Source of the DNA: Terriglobus albidus
GTDB taxonomy: Bacteria; Acidobacteriota; Terriglobia; Terriglobales; Acidobacteriaceae
Assembly (NCBI RefSeq): GCF_025685425.1
Contig: NZ_JAGTAS010000058.1
Span: 930,001 to 994,000 of the forward strand
Direction: 5' to 3'
DNA: 64,000 bases
Shown one piece after another: positions 34,978-43,798 of this stretch (the stretch's first letter is position 1; every line of letters begins with the position of its first letter). Position numbers and translations under genes: made by a program. A model generated the notes under the pieces. The model had not been told where the DNA came from, made no database searches, and was given only the letters and a program-made list of their open reading frames with translations.

Positions 34978-36348
34978 CTACAACGAGGCTGCCCGCTGGG
35001 CAGCCTCGTTTGCTTGGCGCACCAGATCAGGTAGGCCAACGCCGTGATACGCATTCCCCAGCAGCCGTAATCCACTCAGCGAAGCGACCTGCTCTTCCAG
35101 GGCAGAGACGCGTTCGCGATGTCCGACCTCATATTGCGGCAGCGATGCCGGCCAGCGCCGAACCAGGCTGATAGCCGGCTCCGGCAACGTCTGGCCGAGG
35201 ATGCTGGAAAGCTCATTCATCCCCAGGCGGATCAGAACAGAGTCGGGTAGATCCATCAGATCTTCGTCCGCGAAGAAGGCTCGCAGCACACGTCCGCCTT
35301 CGGGAGCACGATGGGCAAACTTCTGATCGACGAAGGTGGCTGCGAGCAGGCGGCTCTCACTCGAACCCTCCGGCACCAGAAAGCCAAAGCCCGGAGGCAG
35401 TGGGAAGTGTTCGCGGAAAGCGAGGGCGATGATGATGGCCGAGCTCGCGTCACGGGGAAGAAGCTCGGCAGCGCCGGGCAAAAGGGGAGCCAATAGAGCA
35501 GACGTCTGCTGGGGCGGAGTCGCGAGCAGCACAGTATCAAAAAATCCCCGGCCCTGCGCCGTCTCAACCTTCCACTCACTGTCCATGCGCGTCAGGGTGA
35601 CAACGCCTTCACGTAAGCGAAGAGACGAGGGAGGGAGAGCCTCAGCCATACGCTCTATCAGTCCACCAAGTCCGCTGCGCAGCGATGCGAAGAGCGAGGC
35701 GCCGGTGCGTTGGCGTGACGCCAGACCGGCGATCAAAGAACCGTGCTCTCGTTCGAGGGCAACGAAAGGCGCCATGACGGCATGGACGGAGAGCTTATGA
35801 ATGCTGCCGCCGAAGACTCCCGAGAGCAGAGGCGCGGCAAGCTTTTCGGCAACCTCCTGGCCGAAGTGGCGAGCCACGAAAGCGGCAATAGACTCGTCTT
35901 CCCCCGCGTGCGCCGCGGCATAGTCCTTCAGCTCCCTGGCTCGTGAGGGCTCCTGCAGATAGGCACGTTTGGCCTCTTCGGAAAAGAGAGAAGAAGCCAG
36001 CAGCGAGTCCATGCCTGCCTGTCCCTGCGGTACCATCATGCGCATGTGTGCGGGCATGGGGACGAGTGCTCCCTGCTGCAAAACGTAGGTGAGCCGGTTG
36101 TGGTCGTTGGAGGGAATAATCTCGCCGCCTAAACCGAGCTCAATAGCGAGCTCGCGCGCCCAGGGTTTCTCAGCCACCCAGGAGTCAGGGCCGCATTCGA
36201 TGACAAAGCCATTTTCACGATGGGTCTCGACGATACCGCCGAGGCGCGGTCCAGCCTCGAAGAGAGTACAGGCCATGCCGAGACGATGCAGGCGGTAGGC
36301 AGCGGTGAGACCGGAGATGCCTCCGCCGATGATGGCAATCTTCTTCAC
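34978..36348 (-). CDS. hemY: Protoporphyrinogen oxidase (HemY type)
   Basis: 456 residues. FAD-dependent oxidation of the porphyrinogen ring, the step before or after ferrochelatase depending on pathway. Seen: dinucleotide motif IAIIGGGISGLTAAYRL, FEAGPRLGGIVETHREN, VIECGPDSWVAEKP, and the C-terminal LLGNAYHGVGLPDLVRQANE. The last ten codons form half of a strong hairpin (34982-35010). Separated from hemE-hemH by 18 kb. Confidence 0.93.
   Translation of the reverse strand: MKKIAIIGGGISGLTAAYRLHRLGMACTLFEAGPRLGGIVETHRENGFVIECGPDSWVAEKPWARELAIELGLGGEIIPSNDHNRLTYVLQQGALVPMPAHMRMMVPQGQAGMDSLLASSLFSEEAKRAYLQEPSRARELKDYAAAHAGEDESIAAFVARHFGQEVAEKLAAPLLSGVFGGSIHKLSVHAVMAPFVALEREHGSLIAGLASRQRTGASLFASLRSGLGGLIERMAEALPPSSLRLREGVVTLTRMDSEWKVETAQGRGFFDTVLLATPPQQTSALLAPLLPGAAELLPRDASSAIIIALAFREHFPLPPGFGFLVPEGSSESRLLAATFVDQKFAHRAPEGGRVLRAFFADEDLMDLPDSVLIRLGMNELSSILGQTLPEPAISLVRRWPASLPQYEVGHRERVSALEEQVASLSGLRLLGNAYHGVGLPDLVRQANEAAQRAASL
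34982..35010 (+). terminator. Terminator hairpin embedded in the hemY 3' end
   Basis: AACGAGGCTGCCC and GGGCAGCCTCGTT (13-base perfect arms, loop GCT), followed on the plus strand by TGCTT after two T. It serves the plus-strand mini TonB-C genes while its bases also encode the last residues of HemY. Confidence 0.7.
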
Positions 36349-36488
36349 TCAGGCTGATTGTAGAGGGGACGAGGGTCCGTGTGGTGTGCCGGAGATCACA
36401 TGCAATCTTCACAAGACGATCCGCAGGTTATTCTGTCGCAGGCGATCGGCACGGTAGAAAGCCAGATGGCCCTTGCCTGGGGAGTGAC

Positions 36489-37283
36489 ATGTTGCGAGCA
36501 ACTGGTTGTCTGGTTCTTACTCTGGTTTTAGCTGTACCTGTCTTTGCACAGTCCACACCTTCTTCCCAAGGCGTGGAGAACGCACGGCTGGTGGAGACTT
36601 TGCCCCTTGAGGGAACGCTCTTCCATGTTCAGGGTGTCGATCTCGATGCGCAGCATATCTGGGTGACCTCGGTCGACATCGAGCAGAAGAAGGGATATCT
36701 GCATCAGTTCAACCGAGCGACCGGGCACTTTGAACGGCAGGTAGAGGTGACTGACGGTCCCCGCTTTCATCCGGGAGGATTTTCCATCGCAGGCGACTCC
36801 ATCTGGGTTCCAGTTGCAGAGTACAAGCCGCACAGCACGGCGACACTGGTGGAGCTGGACAAGCGAACGCTCACGACAAAGCGAAGGATCTCAGTCGCCG
36901 ATCACATCGGTTGCCTCGCCGTAACCGGCGACAGCCTGATCGCGGGCAACTGGGGAAGCCGTCAGTTGTATGTTCTGGCGATGGACGGACAGCAGCAGCG
37001 CGTGATCGATGTTGCCTCAAATAACCAATACCAGGACATCAAGTTTGTGGATGGCAAGCTGGTCGGTGGTGGAAATCTAACGAAGACGACCGGAGCCGTA
37101 GATTGGTACGCGTGGCCTTCGATGCAACTACTGCGCAGTGTAGCAACGGGCACAACAGACCGGGGCAGACCGTACTCCGGCGAGGGTATGGCGCTGAAGG
37201 GGAACGATCTGTATTTCGTGCCTGAAGACGGACCGAGCCGAATCTTCCATTTCGTGCTGACGGCAATGCCTGCTAAGCATTAA
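36489..37283 (+). CDS. Exported beta-propeller-like protein of unknown function (DUF6454-like)
   Basis: 264 residues. Signal peptide MLRATGCLVLTLVLAVPVFA, then repeated strands typical of a propeller: VQGVDLDAQHIWVTSVD, HPGGFSIAGDSIWVPVAEY, HIGCLAVTGDSLIAGNWGSR, and SGEGMALKGNDLYFVPEDGP. Periplasmic, role unknown. The start at 36489 puts the signal peptide first. Confidence 0.7.
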   Translation: MLRATGCLVLTLVLAVPVFAQSTPSSQGVENARLVETLPLEGTLFHVQGVDLDAQHIWVTSVDIEQKKGYLHQFNRATGHFERQVEVTDGPRFHPGGFSIAGDSIWVPVAEYKPHSTATLVELDKRTLTTKRRISVADHIGCLAVTGDSLIAGNWGSRQLYVLAMDGQQQRVIDVASNNQYQDIKFVDGKLVGGGNLTKTTGAVDWYAWPSMQLLRSVATGTTDRGRPYSGEGMALKGNDLYFVPEDGPSRIFHFVLTAMPAKH

Positions 37284-37312
37284 CGAAGGTGAGAACAAAC
37301 TCGAACCATACT

Positions 37313-37350
37313 CTGGGTGCCCCATACATTGCAACCCAATAGGTGGGTGT
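37313..37350. repeat. Intergenic repeat fragment, family A
   Basis: CTGGGTGCCCCATACATTGC followed by AACCCAATAGGTGGGTG: left end of a family A element without a matching right end. Confidence 0.55.
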
Positions 37351-37464
37351 TCACGATCCCCGGCAAACAATCAGACCTGAGGCGTTGCCCCAGGTGGTAT
37401 AGAGCGCGCCTTCAGCGCTTACCCTGCCGGGTGAGTTGTGTCGCGAACTTCAGGGACAACGACA

Positions 37465-39063
37465 CTAAAGAAAGATCGCCTTGTGGCCGCTACACTCTTG
37501 CCCGGCGTGGCTGACGATCTCTGCGGGGAAGTCGTCGCCGGTGCGGGCGAGGAACCAGGTACCAGCGACAGCGCGCTCCTGCACGTGACCTTGCGGGAAG
37601 AGGTTCAGTGTGACCGCATCCGCATGCTTACGCAGCGAAGCATTCTTCTCCTGCTCAAAACGCGCAGCCATGCGGCGCAGACGATTCATCTGGTAGCGCA
37701 TCTTCGAGGCCGACACCTTGCCAGACTTTGCCAGTTCACCATCAACCGACTGCATCCATCCCAGCAGCGCATCCAGCTCACGATCGAGCGCATTGCCTGC
37801 GGCCTGAAGCCTCTTCTTGCCTTCGATCGGCATGGCTCGTGCCCCCAGCCGAAGCGCCAGATCATCTGCTGACGAGAAGGCTTCCTTCAATCCGAGCTCG
37901 TGCTGATCCATGACCTTGGCAATCGCCGGCTCCACCAACGTGGCCGACATACGCGGCAGGACCGTCGTACGGCGCCCCAGGATGGTGTCATACAGCACGC
38001 CGGATTGCGCAAAGTAAGCGATCTCTGCCGGTCCGCCGATATACGCTGACGTAGGAAGAATCTGGTCCTGAAAGACAGGGCGCAGCAGGGCATTGGGACT
38101 GAACCGCTCTGGAGCTGCCGTCAGCAACGTCTTCAACTCTTCAGTCGTGTACGTGACATGACCGGCCTTCCATGCGCCGTCTTTATGACGAAGCGCATGG
38201 CGTTCGCCGGTCTGTTCGTCAAAGAGGAAGAGCAGGCTGCCATGCTCCGGCAGCAGGACCTGTGCATGGTAACCGGCATCGACCAAGGCCTGGGAGCGTG
38301 CGCGAACTGCAGCCTCCAGCTCCTCGGCCTGTTCGATCGCGGCCAGAAGCACCGGAGAGCCCAACTCGTGATAGCCGCGTTCGGCGGCATCGATTGTCAG
38401 TAGCCCCTCAGCCGCAAAGATGTCGCGCAGTAGCCCGGTGAACGCCTTAGCCAATGTCTTGCCGGGAGCGTAGTGGCGCTTCAATGTCTCTGTAATCGGA
38501 GCCCACGCGAGCAACTCCGTCGCCTGCTCTACCAGTGCCGTAATCTCTTCCGGCAGCACTACGCCGCCCACAGCGTTATTGCGGTGGACCAGGCTCTTGA
38601 GCCGCAGAGTCTCCGCTGAATTCTTCGTTAGCAGCAGGACCTGATTGACTTCGTCGAGGTCATGATCTTCGGTCGCCGGCCAGAAGATCGGCACATGCGG
38701 AATGCCCGCTTCGGTCGCCTCCTGTGCCCTCCGAATCGCAGTCGCCGCCTTGAAGAGGGTATACAGCGGTCCACCGAGGATGCCGACCTGCTGGCCACTC
38801 ACTACGACACCAGCGCCGTCACGCAACATCTCCAGATGCCTGCGGGCTGCAGGCGAAGGATCGGGGTTCTGGGCCTCCAGCAGTGAGACCAGACGGGCGC
38901 GATGCTCCGGTGTCAGCTCGGGCGATTTTTCGCGCCATACCGTATCGGCCGGGTGGCCGCCGAAGCTCTCAGCAAGAATGGGATTGTCCCAATGGGCAAG
39001 ATACTCGCGAAACAGACGCGAGACGCCGGGCAGCACCGTGATGGGGTAGCACTCAGACCGCAT
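37465..39063 (-). CDS. bshC: Bacillithiol biosynthesis cysteine-adding enzyme
   Basis: 532 residues (family about 540). Catalyses the last step of bacillithiol synthesis, adding cysteine to glucosaminyl-malate. Seen: YPITVLPGVSRLFREYL at the N-terminus, VVSGQQVGILGGPLYTLFKA, and PIFWPATEDHDLDEVNQ. bshA and bshB are not in this window. Start ATG 39063; upstream extension to 39111 adds unconserved residues. Confidence 0.93.
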   Translation of the reverse strand: MRSECYPITVLPGVSRLFREYLAHWDNPILAESFGGHPADTVWREKSPELTPEHRARLVSLLEAQNPDPSPAARRHLEMLRDGAGVVVSGQQVGILGGPLYTLFKAATAIRRAQEATEAGIPHVPIFWPATEDHDLDEVNQVLLLTKNSAETLRLKSLVHRNNAVGGVVLPEEITALVEQATELLAWAPITETLKRHYAPGKTLAKAFTGLLRDIFAAEGLLTIDAAERGYHELGSPVLLAAIEQAEELEAAVRARSQALVDAGYHAQVLLPEHGSLLFLFDEQTGERHALRHKDGAWKAGHVTYTTEELKTLLTAAPERFSPNALLRPVFQDQILPTSAYIGGPAEIAYFAQSGVLYDTILGRRTTVLPRMSATLVEPAIAKVMDQHELGLKEAFSSADDLALRLGARAMPIEGKKRLQAAGNALDRELDALLGWMQSVDGELAKSGKVSASKMRYQMNRLRRMAARFEQEKNASLRKHADAVTLNLFPQGHVQERAVAGTWFLARTGDDFPAEIVSHAGQECSGHKAIFL

Positions 39064-39250
39064 GGAGATTACTCGTGCAGAGGCACACAGATGAGTCTCG
39101 CACAGAGACACGATCCGTTTTCCAAACTTTCACAGTAAGGAAGAGACGTTCGCCGTACGAGTTTTGTCAGCCGGTGCGTCATATAAATTCGCGTTGCACG
39201 GTTAGATTCATCAGCCCGCCCCGGCGATGCAGAGTGTTAGGTTTAGTTTT

Positions 39251-39865
39251 ATGGCGACCAAAACATCCGTGAAACGAACATCCGCGAAAAAGGCTCCGGC
39301 ACGACGTTCCGGCAAAGCGAAACTCCTCGAACAGAAGCTGGCGTACGATGGCCCGCTCTTCAAGGTATGGTCTGAGACCGTGAAGGAACCAGGCGGCATC
39401 GTCTCCAAACGCGACATCATCCGCCACAACGGATCGGTCGTTGTCCTCGCCGTCGACGACCGCCAGTCAAAGCGTGATCCCTACATCATCATGGAGAGGC
39501 AGTATCGCCAGGCAGCACAGCAGTTCCTTCTGGAGCTCCCTGCCGGCAGGCGTGAAGCTGACGAGAAACCCTTGGCTGCCGCGAAACGCGAGATGATCGA
39601 GGAGACCGGCTACCGTGCCCGCACCTGGAAGAAGCTGGTCCGCTACTACGCCAGCCCCGGTTTCCTGGGTGAGTGGATGGAAGTCTACCTCGCCACCGAT
39701 CTGACGGAAGGAGATGCTCAGCCTGAAGACGATGAGAAGATCGAAATCCTTCGCATCCGCCTATCTGAATTGTTGAAGATGCGTAATGAAGGTAAGATCC
39801 ACGACGGAAAGACCATCATCGGCATCTCAATCTACGAAGCACTGCGGCGTACTGGCAAAGCCTAG
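39251..39865 (+). CDS. Nudix hydrolase (ADP-ribose pyrophosphatase-like)
   Basis: 204 residues. The Nudix box is complete: G-RREAD-E, then [13 protein letters not shown] (GX5EX7REUXEEXGU). The flanking [14 protein letters not shown] and [17 protein letters not shown] match the NudF/ADP-ribose group. The basic N-terminus ([17 protein letters not shown]) is an unusual extension. Divergent from bshC. Confidence 0.9.
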   Translation: MATKTSVKRTSAKKAPARRSGKAKLLEQKLAYDGPLFKVWSETVKEPGGIVSKRDIIRHNGSVVVLAVDDRQSKRDPYIIMERQYRQAAQQFLLELPAGRREADEKPLAAAKREMIEETGYRARTWKKLVRYYASPGFLGEWMEVYLATDLTEGDAQPEDDEKIEILRIRLSELLKMRNEGKIHDGKTIIGISIYEALRRTGKA

Positions 39866-39966
39866 CGCGTGTCAGAAAACCTTCCTGCCCCTCATCCGCG
39901 TCATACCGATCACGCGCGGGTTCATTCGTTCCCGAGCAGACTTCCCTCCCGCGAGGTTCGACGAAC

Positions 39967-40185
39967 GTGGCACATTACAAGGGCAAAGTGAAGTGGTTCA
40001 ATAACGCGAAGGGCTACGGGTTCCTGGGCCGGGACGATGGACCGGACGTGTTTGTCCACTACAGCTCGATTCAGCTTGAAGGTTACAAGAGCCTCAAAGA
40101 AGGCGACGAGGTCGAGTTCGACATTATTGAAGGCCAGAAGGGCCCTCAGGCCGACCAGGTCACACGGCTAAAAGAGGCGTCCTAG
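39967..40185 (+). CDS. Cold-shock domain protein
   Basis: 72 residues with GTG start. Single-strand RNA/DNA-binding beta-barrel: RNP1 [11 protein letters not shown]2 [21 protein letters not shown] is the classical N-terminus. A 100-base leader separates it from the Nudix gene. Its stop codon TAG is part of the terminal CTAG of a family E element. Confidence 0.95.
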   Translation: MAHYKGKVKWFNNAKGYGFLGRDDGPDVFVHYSSIQLEGYKSLKEGDEVEFDIIEGQKGPQADQVTRLKEAS

Positions 40186-40299
40186 AGCAATTCTCCTAAT
40201 CCTGTAGCTCTGGATAAATCTGCGAATGCCGTTTTCTTTGCAGGAAAATGGCGTAAACAGCCGAGACTCCGCTCTATGCCTTTAGGAGACCTGCTCTAG
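40182..40299 (+). repeat. MITE-like element, family E copy 2
   Basis: 118 bases. Terminal inverted repeats CTAGAGCAATTCTCCTAA and TTTAGGAGACCTGCTCTAG; core hairpin GCCGTTTTC...GAAAATGGC. Matches 12785-12901 in reverse orientation. The first CTAG supplies the stop codon of the cold-shock gene. Confidence 0.87.
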
Positions 40300-40384
40300 C
40301 CGAAGCGCAGAATTTTCTCATAGCTGTACCGCACGGTGCATACTAGCGGACAGGGCTTTGTCCAAGCTCTGTCCGCTTTGATTC

Positions 40385-42127
40385 ATGGAAAACGTCACAA
40401 TCGCCCGCCTGCTGGATGAGACCGCCGATCTTCTGGAGATCGATGCCGCCGACCCATTCCGCATTCGCAGCTATCGCCGCGCCGCCGAGGCCGTCGAGCA
40501 GCAGACTACGCAACTCGCAACGCTCATCGAAGAACCGAAACAACTGCTTGCCATCGCCGGCATCGGCAAAAGTATGGCATCGAACATTGTCGACCTGGTC
40601 AGGTCCGGCACCATGCCGTTGCGAGAAGACTTGCTGACCAAGTACCGCCCGACCATGCTCGACCTGCTGAAGCTCCCAGGCATGGGGCCAAAGACAGTTG
40701 CCCTCATCTGGAGCGCTCTCGGCGTCGCTGACATCGACAGCCTGGAGACGGCCGCAAAGGAAGGCAAGCTCAACGAGCTGCCACGCTTCGGACAGAAGCA
40801 GATCGACAAGATCCTCAAAGGCATCGAAGACTTCCGCAAGAATACCGGCCGTTACCGGATTGACGACGCGACCGCCATCGCCGAACGCATCGCCGCACTC
40901 ATCCGCGAATTTCCCGGTATCGACACCGTCACTCCGGCTGGTTCGCTGCGCCGCGGCCGCGAAACCGTGGGAGACCTCGATCTCCTTGTCACAGGATCGG
41001 CCTGTGAACCCGACTGCGTCGCCGCCGTCGTCGATCACGTCGCCGGTCTTCCCCTGATCGCCAATCTCATTGCGAAGGGTCAGAACAAAGTGAGCTTCAA
41101 CATGCGCAACGGCCTGCAGGTCGATGTGCGCATGCTTCCAAAAAGCAGCTATGGCGCGGCGCTGCAGTACTTCACGGGCTCCAAGATGCACAACGTTGCG
41201 CTTCGCCAGCGAGCTATCAAGATGGGCTACACCCTCAGCGAATACGTCCTGGCCCGCATGGATGATAGCTCCATCGTTGCTTCGGCGGCAGAGCAGGAGA
41301 TCTACAACGCCCTGGGCCTCGATTACATTCCCCCGGAGCTGCGCGAAAACAACGGTGAGATCGAGGCCGCCCAGGCTCACACTCTTCCACGTCTGATCGA
41401 ACTCTCTGACATTCGCGGCGACGTACACTCCCACACGGTTGCCAGTGATGGCCGGCAGACTATCCGCGAGATGGCCGAAGGCGCCATCGCCAAAGGTTAC
41501 AAGTTCCTCGCCATCACCGATCACACCAAAAACCTCGCCATGACCAATGGCCTTGACGATGCACGGGCGCTGGAGCACATCGCTGCCATCCGCGAGGTCG
41601 ACCGTGAGATGGAGGGCCGTATCCGTGTCTTCGCCGGCATTGAAGTCGATATTCTGGGCGACGGCGCGCTCGATCTTGAAGACAGCACGTTGGCACAGAT
41701 GGACGTCGTCATCGGCTCCGTTCATACCCTTTTCAATCAGCCTTACGAAGAGATGACCGCCCGCATCCTGCGCGCCGTAGAGAACCCCTATCTGCGGATT
41801 CTCGGACACCCGACCGGGCGCAAGGTGATGGCGCGCGAGGCCTATACCTTTGATCTGGAGCGGGTACTGCGGCGCTGCGCCGAACTCGGCGTCGCGGTGG
41901 AGCACAACGCCGGCATGCCTCGCCTCGACCTCAGCGACCGCAATCTACGCCTGGCCAAGGAACTTGGCTGCCGCATCTCCGTCAATACAGATGCGCACGC
42001 TGTCTCTGATTTCGAACAGATGCCCTTCGGCATCACCCAACTGCGCCGCGCCTGGCTTACACCGGCCGACGTAATCAACACATACTCGCCGGAGGACTTT
42101 CTTGCGGCGTTACGACCCAGGCCGTGA
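40385..42127 (+). CDS. polX: Family X DNA polymerase with PHP exonuclease domain
   Basis: 580 residues. N-terminal helix-hairpin-helix region (DPFRIRSYRRAAEAV, then LKLPGMGPKTVALIW), polymerase active site GSLRRGRETVGDLDLLV with the two metal Asp residues, and a C-terminal PHP domain from about 340: DVHSHTVASDG, AITDHTKN, GIEVDIL, GSVHTLF and LGHPTGR, giving 3'-5' exonuclease and AP-endonuclease activity in base excision repair. Full-length and intact. Confidence 0.95.
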   Translation: MENVTIARLLDETADLLEIDAADPFRIRSYRRAAEAVEQQTTQLATLIEEPKQLLAIAGIGKSMASNIVDLVRSGTMPLREDLLTKYRPTMLDLLKLPGMGPKTVALIWSALGVADIDSLETAAKEGKLNELPRFGQKQIDKILKGIEDFRKNTGRYRIDDATAIAERIAALIREFPGIDTVTPAGSLRRGRETVGDLDLLVTGSACEPDCVAAVVDHVAGLPLIANLIAKGQNKVSFNMRNGLQVDVRMLPKSSYGAALQYFTGSKMHNVALRQRAIKMGYTLSEYVLARMDDSSIVASAAEQEIYNALGLDYIPPELRENNGEIEAAQAHTLPRLIELSDIRGDVHSHTVASDGRQTIREMAEGAIAKGYKFLAITDHTKNLAMTNGLDDARALEHIAAIREVDREMEGRIRVFAGIEVDILGDGALDLEDSTLAQMDVVIGSVHTLFNQPYEEMTARILRAVENPYLRILGHPTGRKVMAREAYTFDLERVLRRCAELGVAVEHNAGMPRLDLSDRNLRLAKELGCRISVNTDAHAVSDFEQMPFGITQLRRAWLTPADVINTYSPEDFLAALRPRP

Positions 42128-42132
42128 GGAAC

Positions 42133-42714
42133 ATGCACGAGATCAAGTTTCATCAGACCCACCGACCCCTTCGCCACTTTCTGTGGCCCATCGCCATTGC
42201 CTCGGTAGTTCTTGCCGCGGTCGGCATCGGGATCTATGTCCGCAGCCCGCATGCACCGGCAAACGTGAGCGTGACGCACGTTGCCGCAGTGCCCACGACC
42301 GTTACCTACTCCAATGACGTGGGGACACTGAAGCTGCTCGGCAAAACCGATGCGAACGAAAATACCCTCTATGTCCTGGCGACGGTGAAGGTACACAACA
42401 ACCTGAAGACACCGGTCTTTCTGAAGGACCTGACCGGAGCACTCACCATGCCCGACGGATCGGAGCTGCTGACCAGCGCCGTCGAAAAGAACGACGTTCC
42501 GGCCACCTTCACGGCCTTCCCAAAGGTCAAAGAGGCCGCTGCCGGTAAGCCTTTGCTGTTGCGCGAGACCGAAGTCCCCGGCATGAGCGATATGGAAGGC
42601 CTGGTTCTCCTCGGATTCCGCGATGCCACCCAGCAGACCTGGGACCAGAGCAAACACGCCGCCGTCAAGATCGCGCCCTACCACTACGACCCTATTGTGG
42701 CCGAGCTGAAGTAG
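42133..42714 (+). CDS. Membrane-anchored hypothetical protein
   Basis: 193 residues. One N-terminal anchor (HFLWPIAIASVVLAAVGIGI) and an extracytoplasmic beta-rich domain with VLATVKVHNNLKTPVFLKDL, reminiscent of DUF4352-like immunoglobulin folds. A GTG at 42124 overlapping the polX stop (GTGA) is an alternative start. Coupled to polX. Confidence 0.65.
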   Translation: MHEIKFHQTHRPLRHFLWPIAIASVVLAAVGIGIYVRSPHAPANVSVTHVAAVPTTVTYSNDVGTLKLLGKTDANENTLYVLATVKVHNNLKTPVFLKDLTGALTMPDGSELLTSAVEKNDVPATFTAFPKVKEAAAGKPLLLRETEVPGMSDMEGLVLLGFRDATQQTWDQSKHAAVKIAPYHYDPIVAELK

Positions 42715-42739
42715 CGACCTCCGAGCCAAGGCAGAATTG

Positions 42740-42896
42740 GGTGGGAGCCGTGGGCTTCGGCCCACGGTACAACGACCTATAAAGAAAGTGGGCTTTTAGG
42801 CCTGGGCTTTTGTTCTGCCAGGCAGAAGGGCCCAGGGCTAAAAGCCCTTTCTTTACTTGTATCCATGTCAGCGGGCTGAAGCCCACTGCCTCACCC
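42740..42896. repeat. Palindromic intergenic element, family C copy 2
   Basis: 157 bases. GGTGGGAGCCGTGGGCTTCG at the left, inner AGGCCTGGGC...GCCCAGGGCT and AGCGGGCTGAAGCCCACTGC at the right. Same arrangement as 28313-28474; between convergent genes. Confidence 0.85.
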
Positions 42897-42914
42897 ATAC
42901 GAACTACGACTACC

Positions 42915-43715
42915 CTAGCTCTTCGGCGTCGACAGATATCCGCTGATCTGGTTCTTCGCCACACTGTTCACCACAATCTCGAAGAGCGCCGGCGTCTTGC
43001 CGGAGTAAAACTGCACCGGCTCCATGATTGTCTTGTCCTTCTTCTCGATATTGCGATCATCGGACGAGATCACCATCGTGTATTTGCCCTTCTTCTGATC
43101 AACCTTCTTCAACTGCACCTTGATGGTCGAAAGCAATGTCGGCTGTCCGCCCTTCTGCAGCGTGAATTCGAAGTAGTTGCGGTCGCCCTTGTGCTTCAGA
43201 ATCTCCAACTCGTCGTGATTCTTCGCAATCAGGCCGCTCATTACGCCGGCATCGCCGACCACCCGTTGAAGCTGGGTCTTGGTGGTATCAAGATCCGCCT
43301 TGGTGCTGGCGACATCTGTCTTCACGCCACCCACATCCGTCTTCACACTGCTTACTTCACTCGATACCGCGCTTACCTGCTTGTTCGTCGCCTCCTGCGC
43401 GGCGATCAGCTTCTCGTCGGCGGCCCTCTGCGCAGCCAGAATGCTCTGCGCGCGCTGCTCAAGCTGTTTCTGCGTCAAGCCGACACTGGCTCCCAGAGTC
43501 TCCGTGGCGGCCTTCAGGCGCGCATTCGTCGCCGTAAGCTTCTCGTTCAGATCGGCGTTCGCGGCTTTGGCCGCAGTCAGATTCTTCTCCGCTTCGCTAA
43601 GGTGGTTCTGTAACCCATAGCACCAGATCAGCGAGGCGATCCCCAGCGCCAAGGCGATGAACACCACCGCAATAAAAGCTCCGGACATCTGTCTCTGTTC
43701 AATTTCTTCACTCAT
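42915..43715 (-). CDS. Membrane-anchored coiled-coil protein
   Basis: 266 residues. One span (GAFIAVVFIALALGIASLIW, about 12-32), then a long alanine-rich coiled coil (about 38-165, with the repeated VKTDVGGVKTDVASTKADL pattern), and a C-terminal soluble domain (FEFTLQKGGQPTLLSTIKV). Function unknown; inner membrane with periplasmic or cytoplasmic coiled coil. Confidence 0.65.
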   Translation of the reverse strand: MSEEIEQRQMSGAFIAVVFIALALGIASLIWCYGLQNHLSEAEKNLTAAKAANADLNEKLTATNARLKAATETLGASVGLTQKQLEQRAQSILAAQRAADEKLIAAQEATNKQVSAVSSEVSSVKTDVGGVKTDVASTKADLDTTKTQLQRVVGDAGVMSGLIAKNHDELEILKHKGDRNYFEFTLQKGGQPTLLSTIKVQLKKVDQKKGKYTMVISSDDRNIEKKDKTIMEPVQFYSGKTPALFEIVVNSVAKNQISGYLSTPKS

Positions 43716-43798
43716 ATTCGTCCCACGTTCTCCTTGCCTTGGGGCAAAGTATAGCCTTGCCCCGCCCGCTGAGATAGACGAGTTTCTACAATGGCCGT

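Noticed and set aside
40343-41905. 520-codon open frame antisense to polX
   Set aside because: High-GC shadow of the intact polX gene; composition (His, Asp, Gly rich) is typical of antisense frames.
43716-43798. TPP riboswitch ahead of the ThiO-like gene
   Set aside because: The gap is only 83 bases and lacks the conserved CTGAGA and GATCTG-type thi-box elements.
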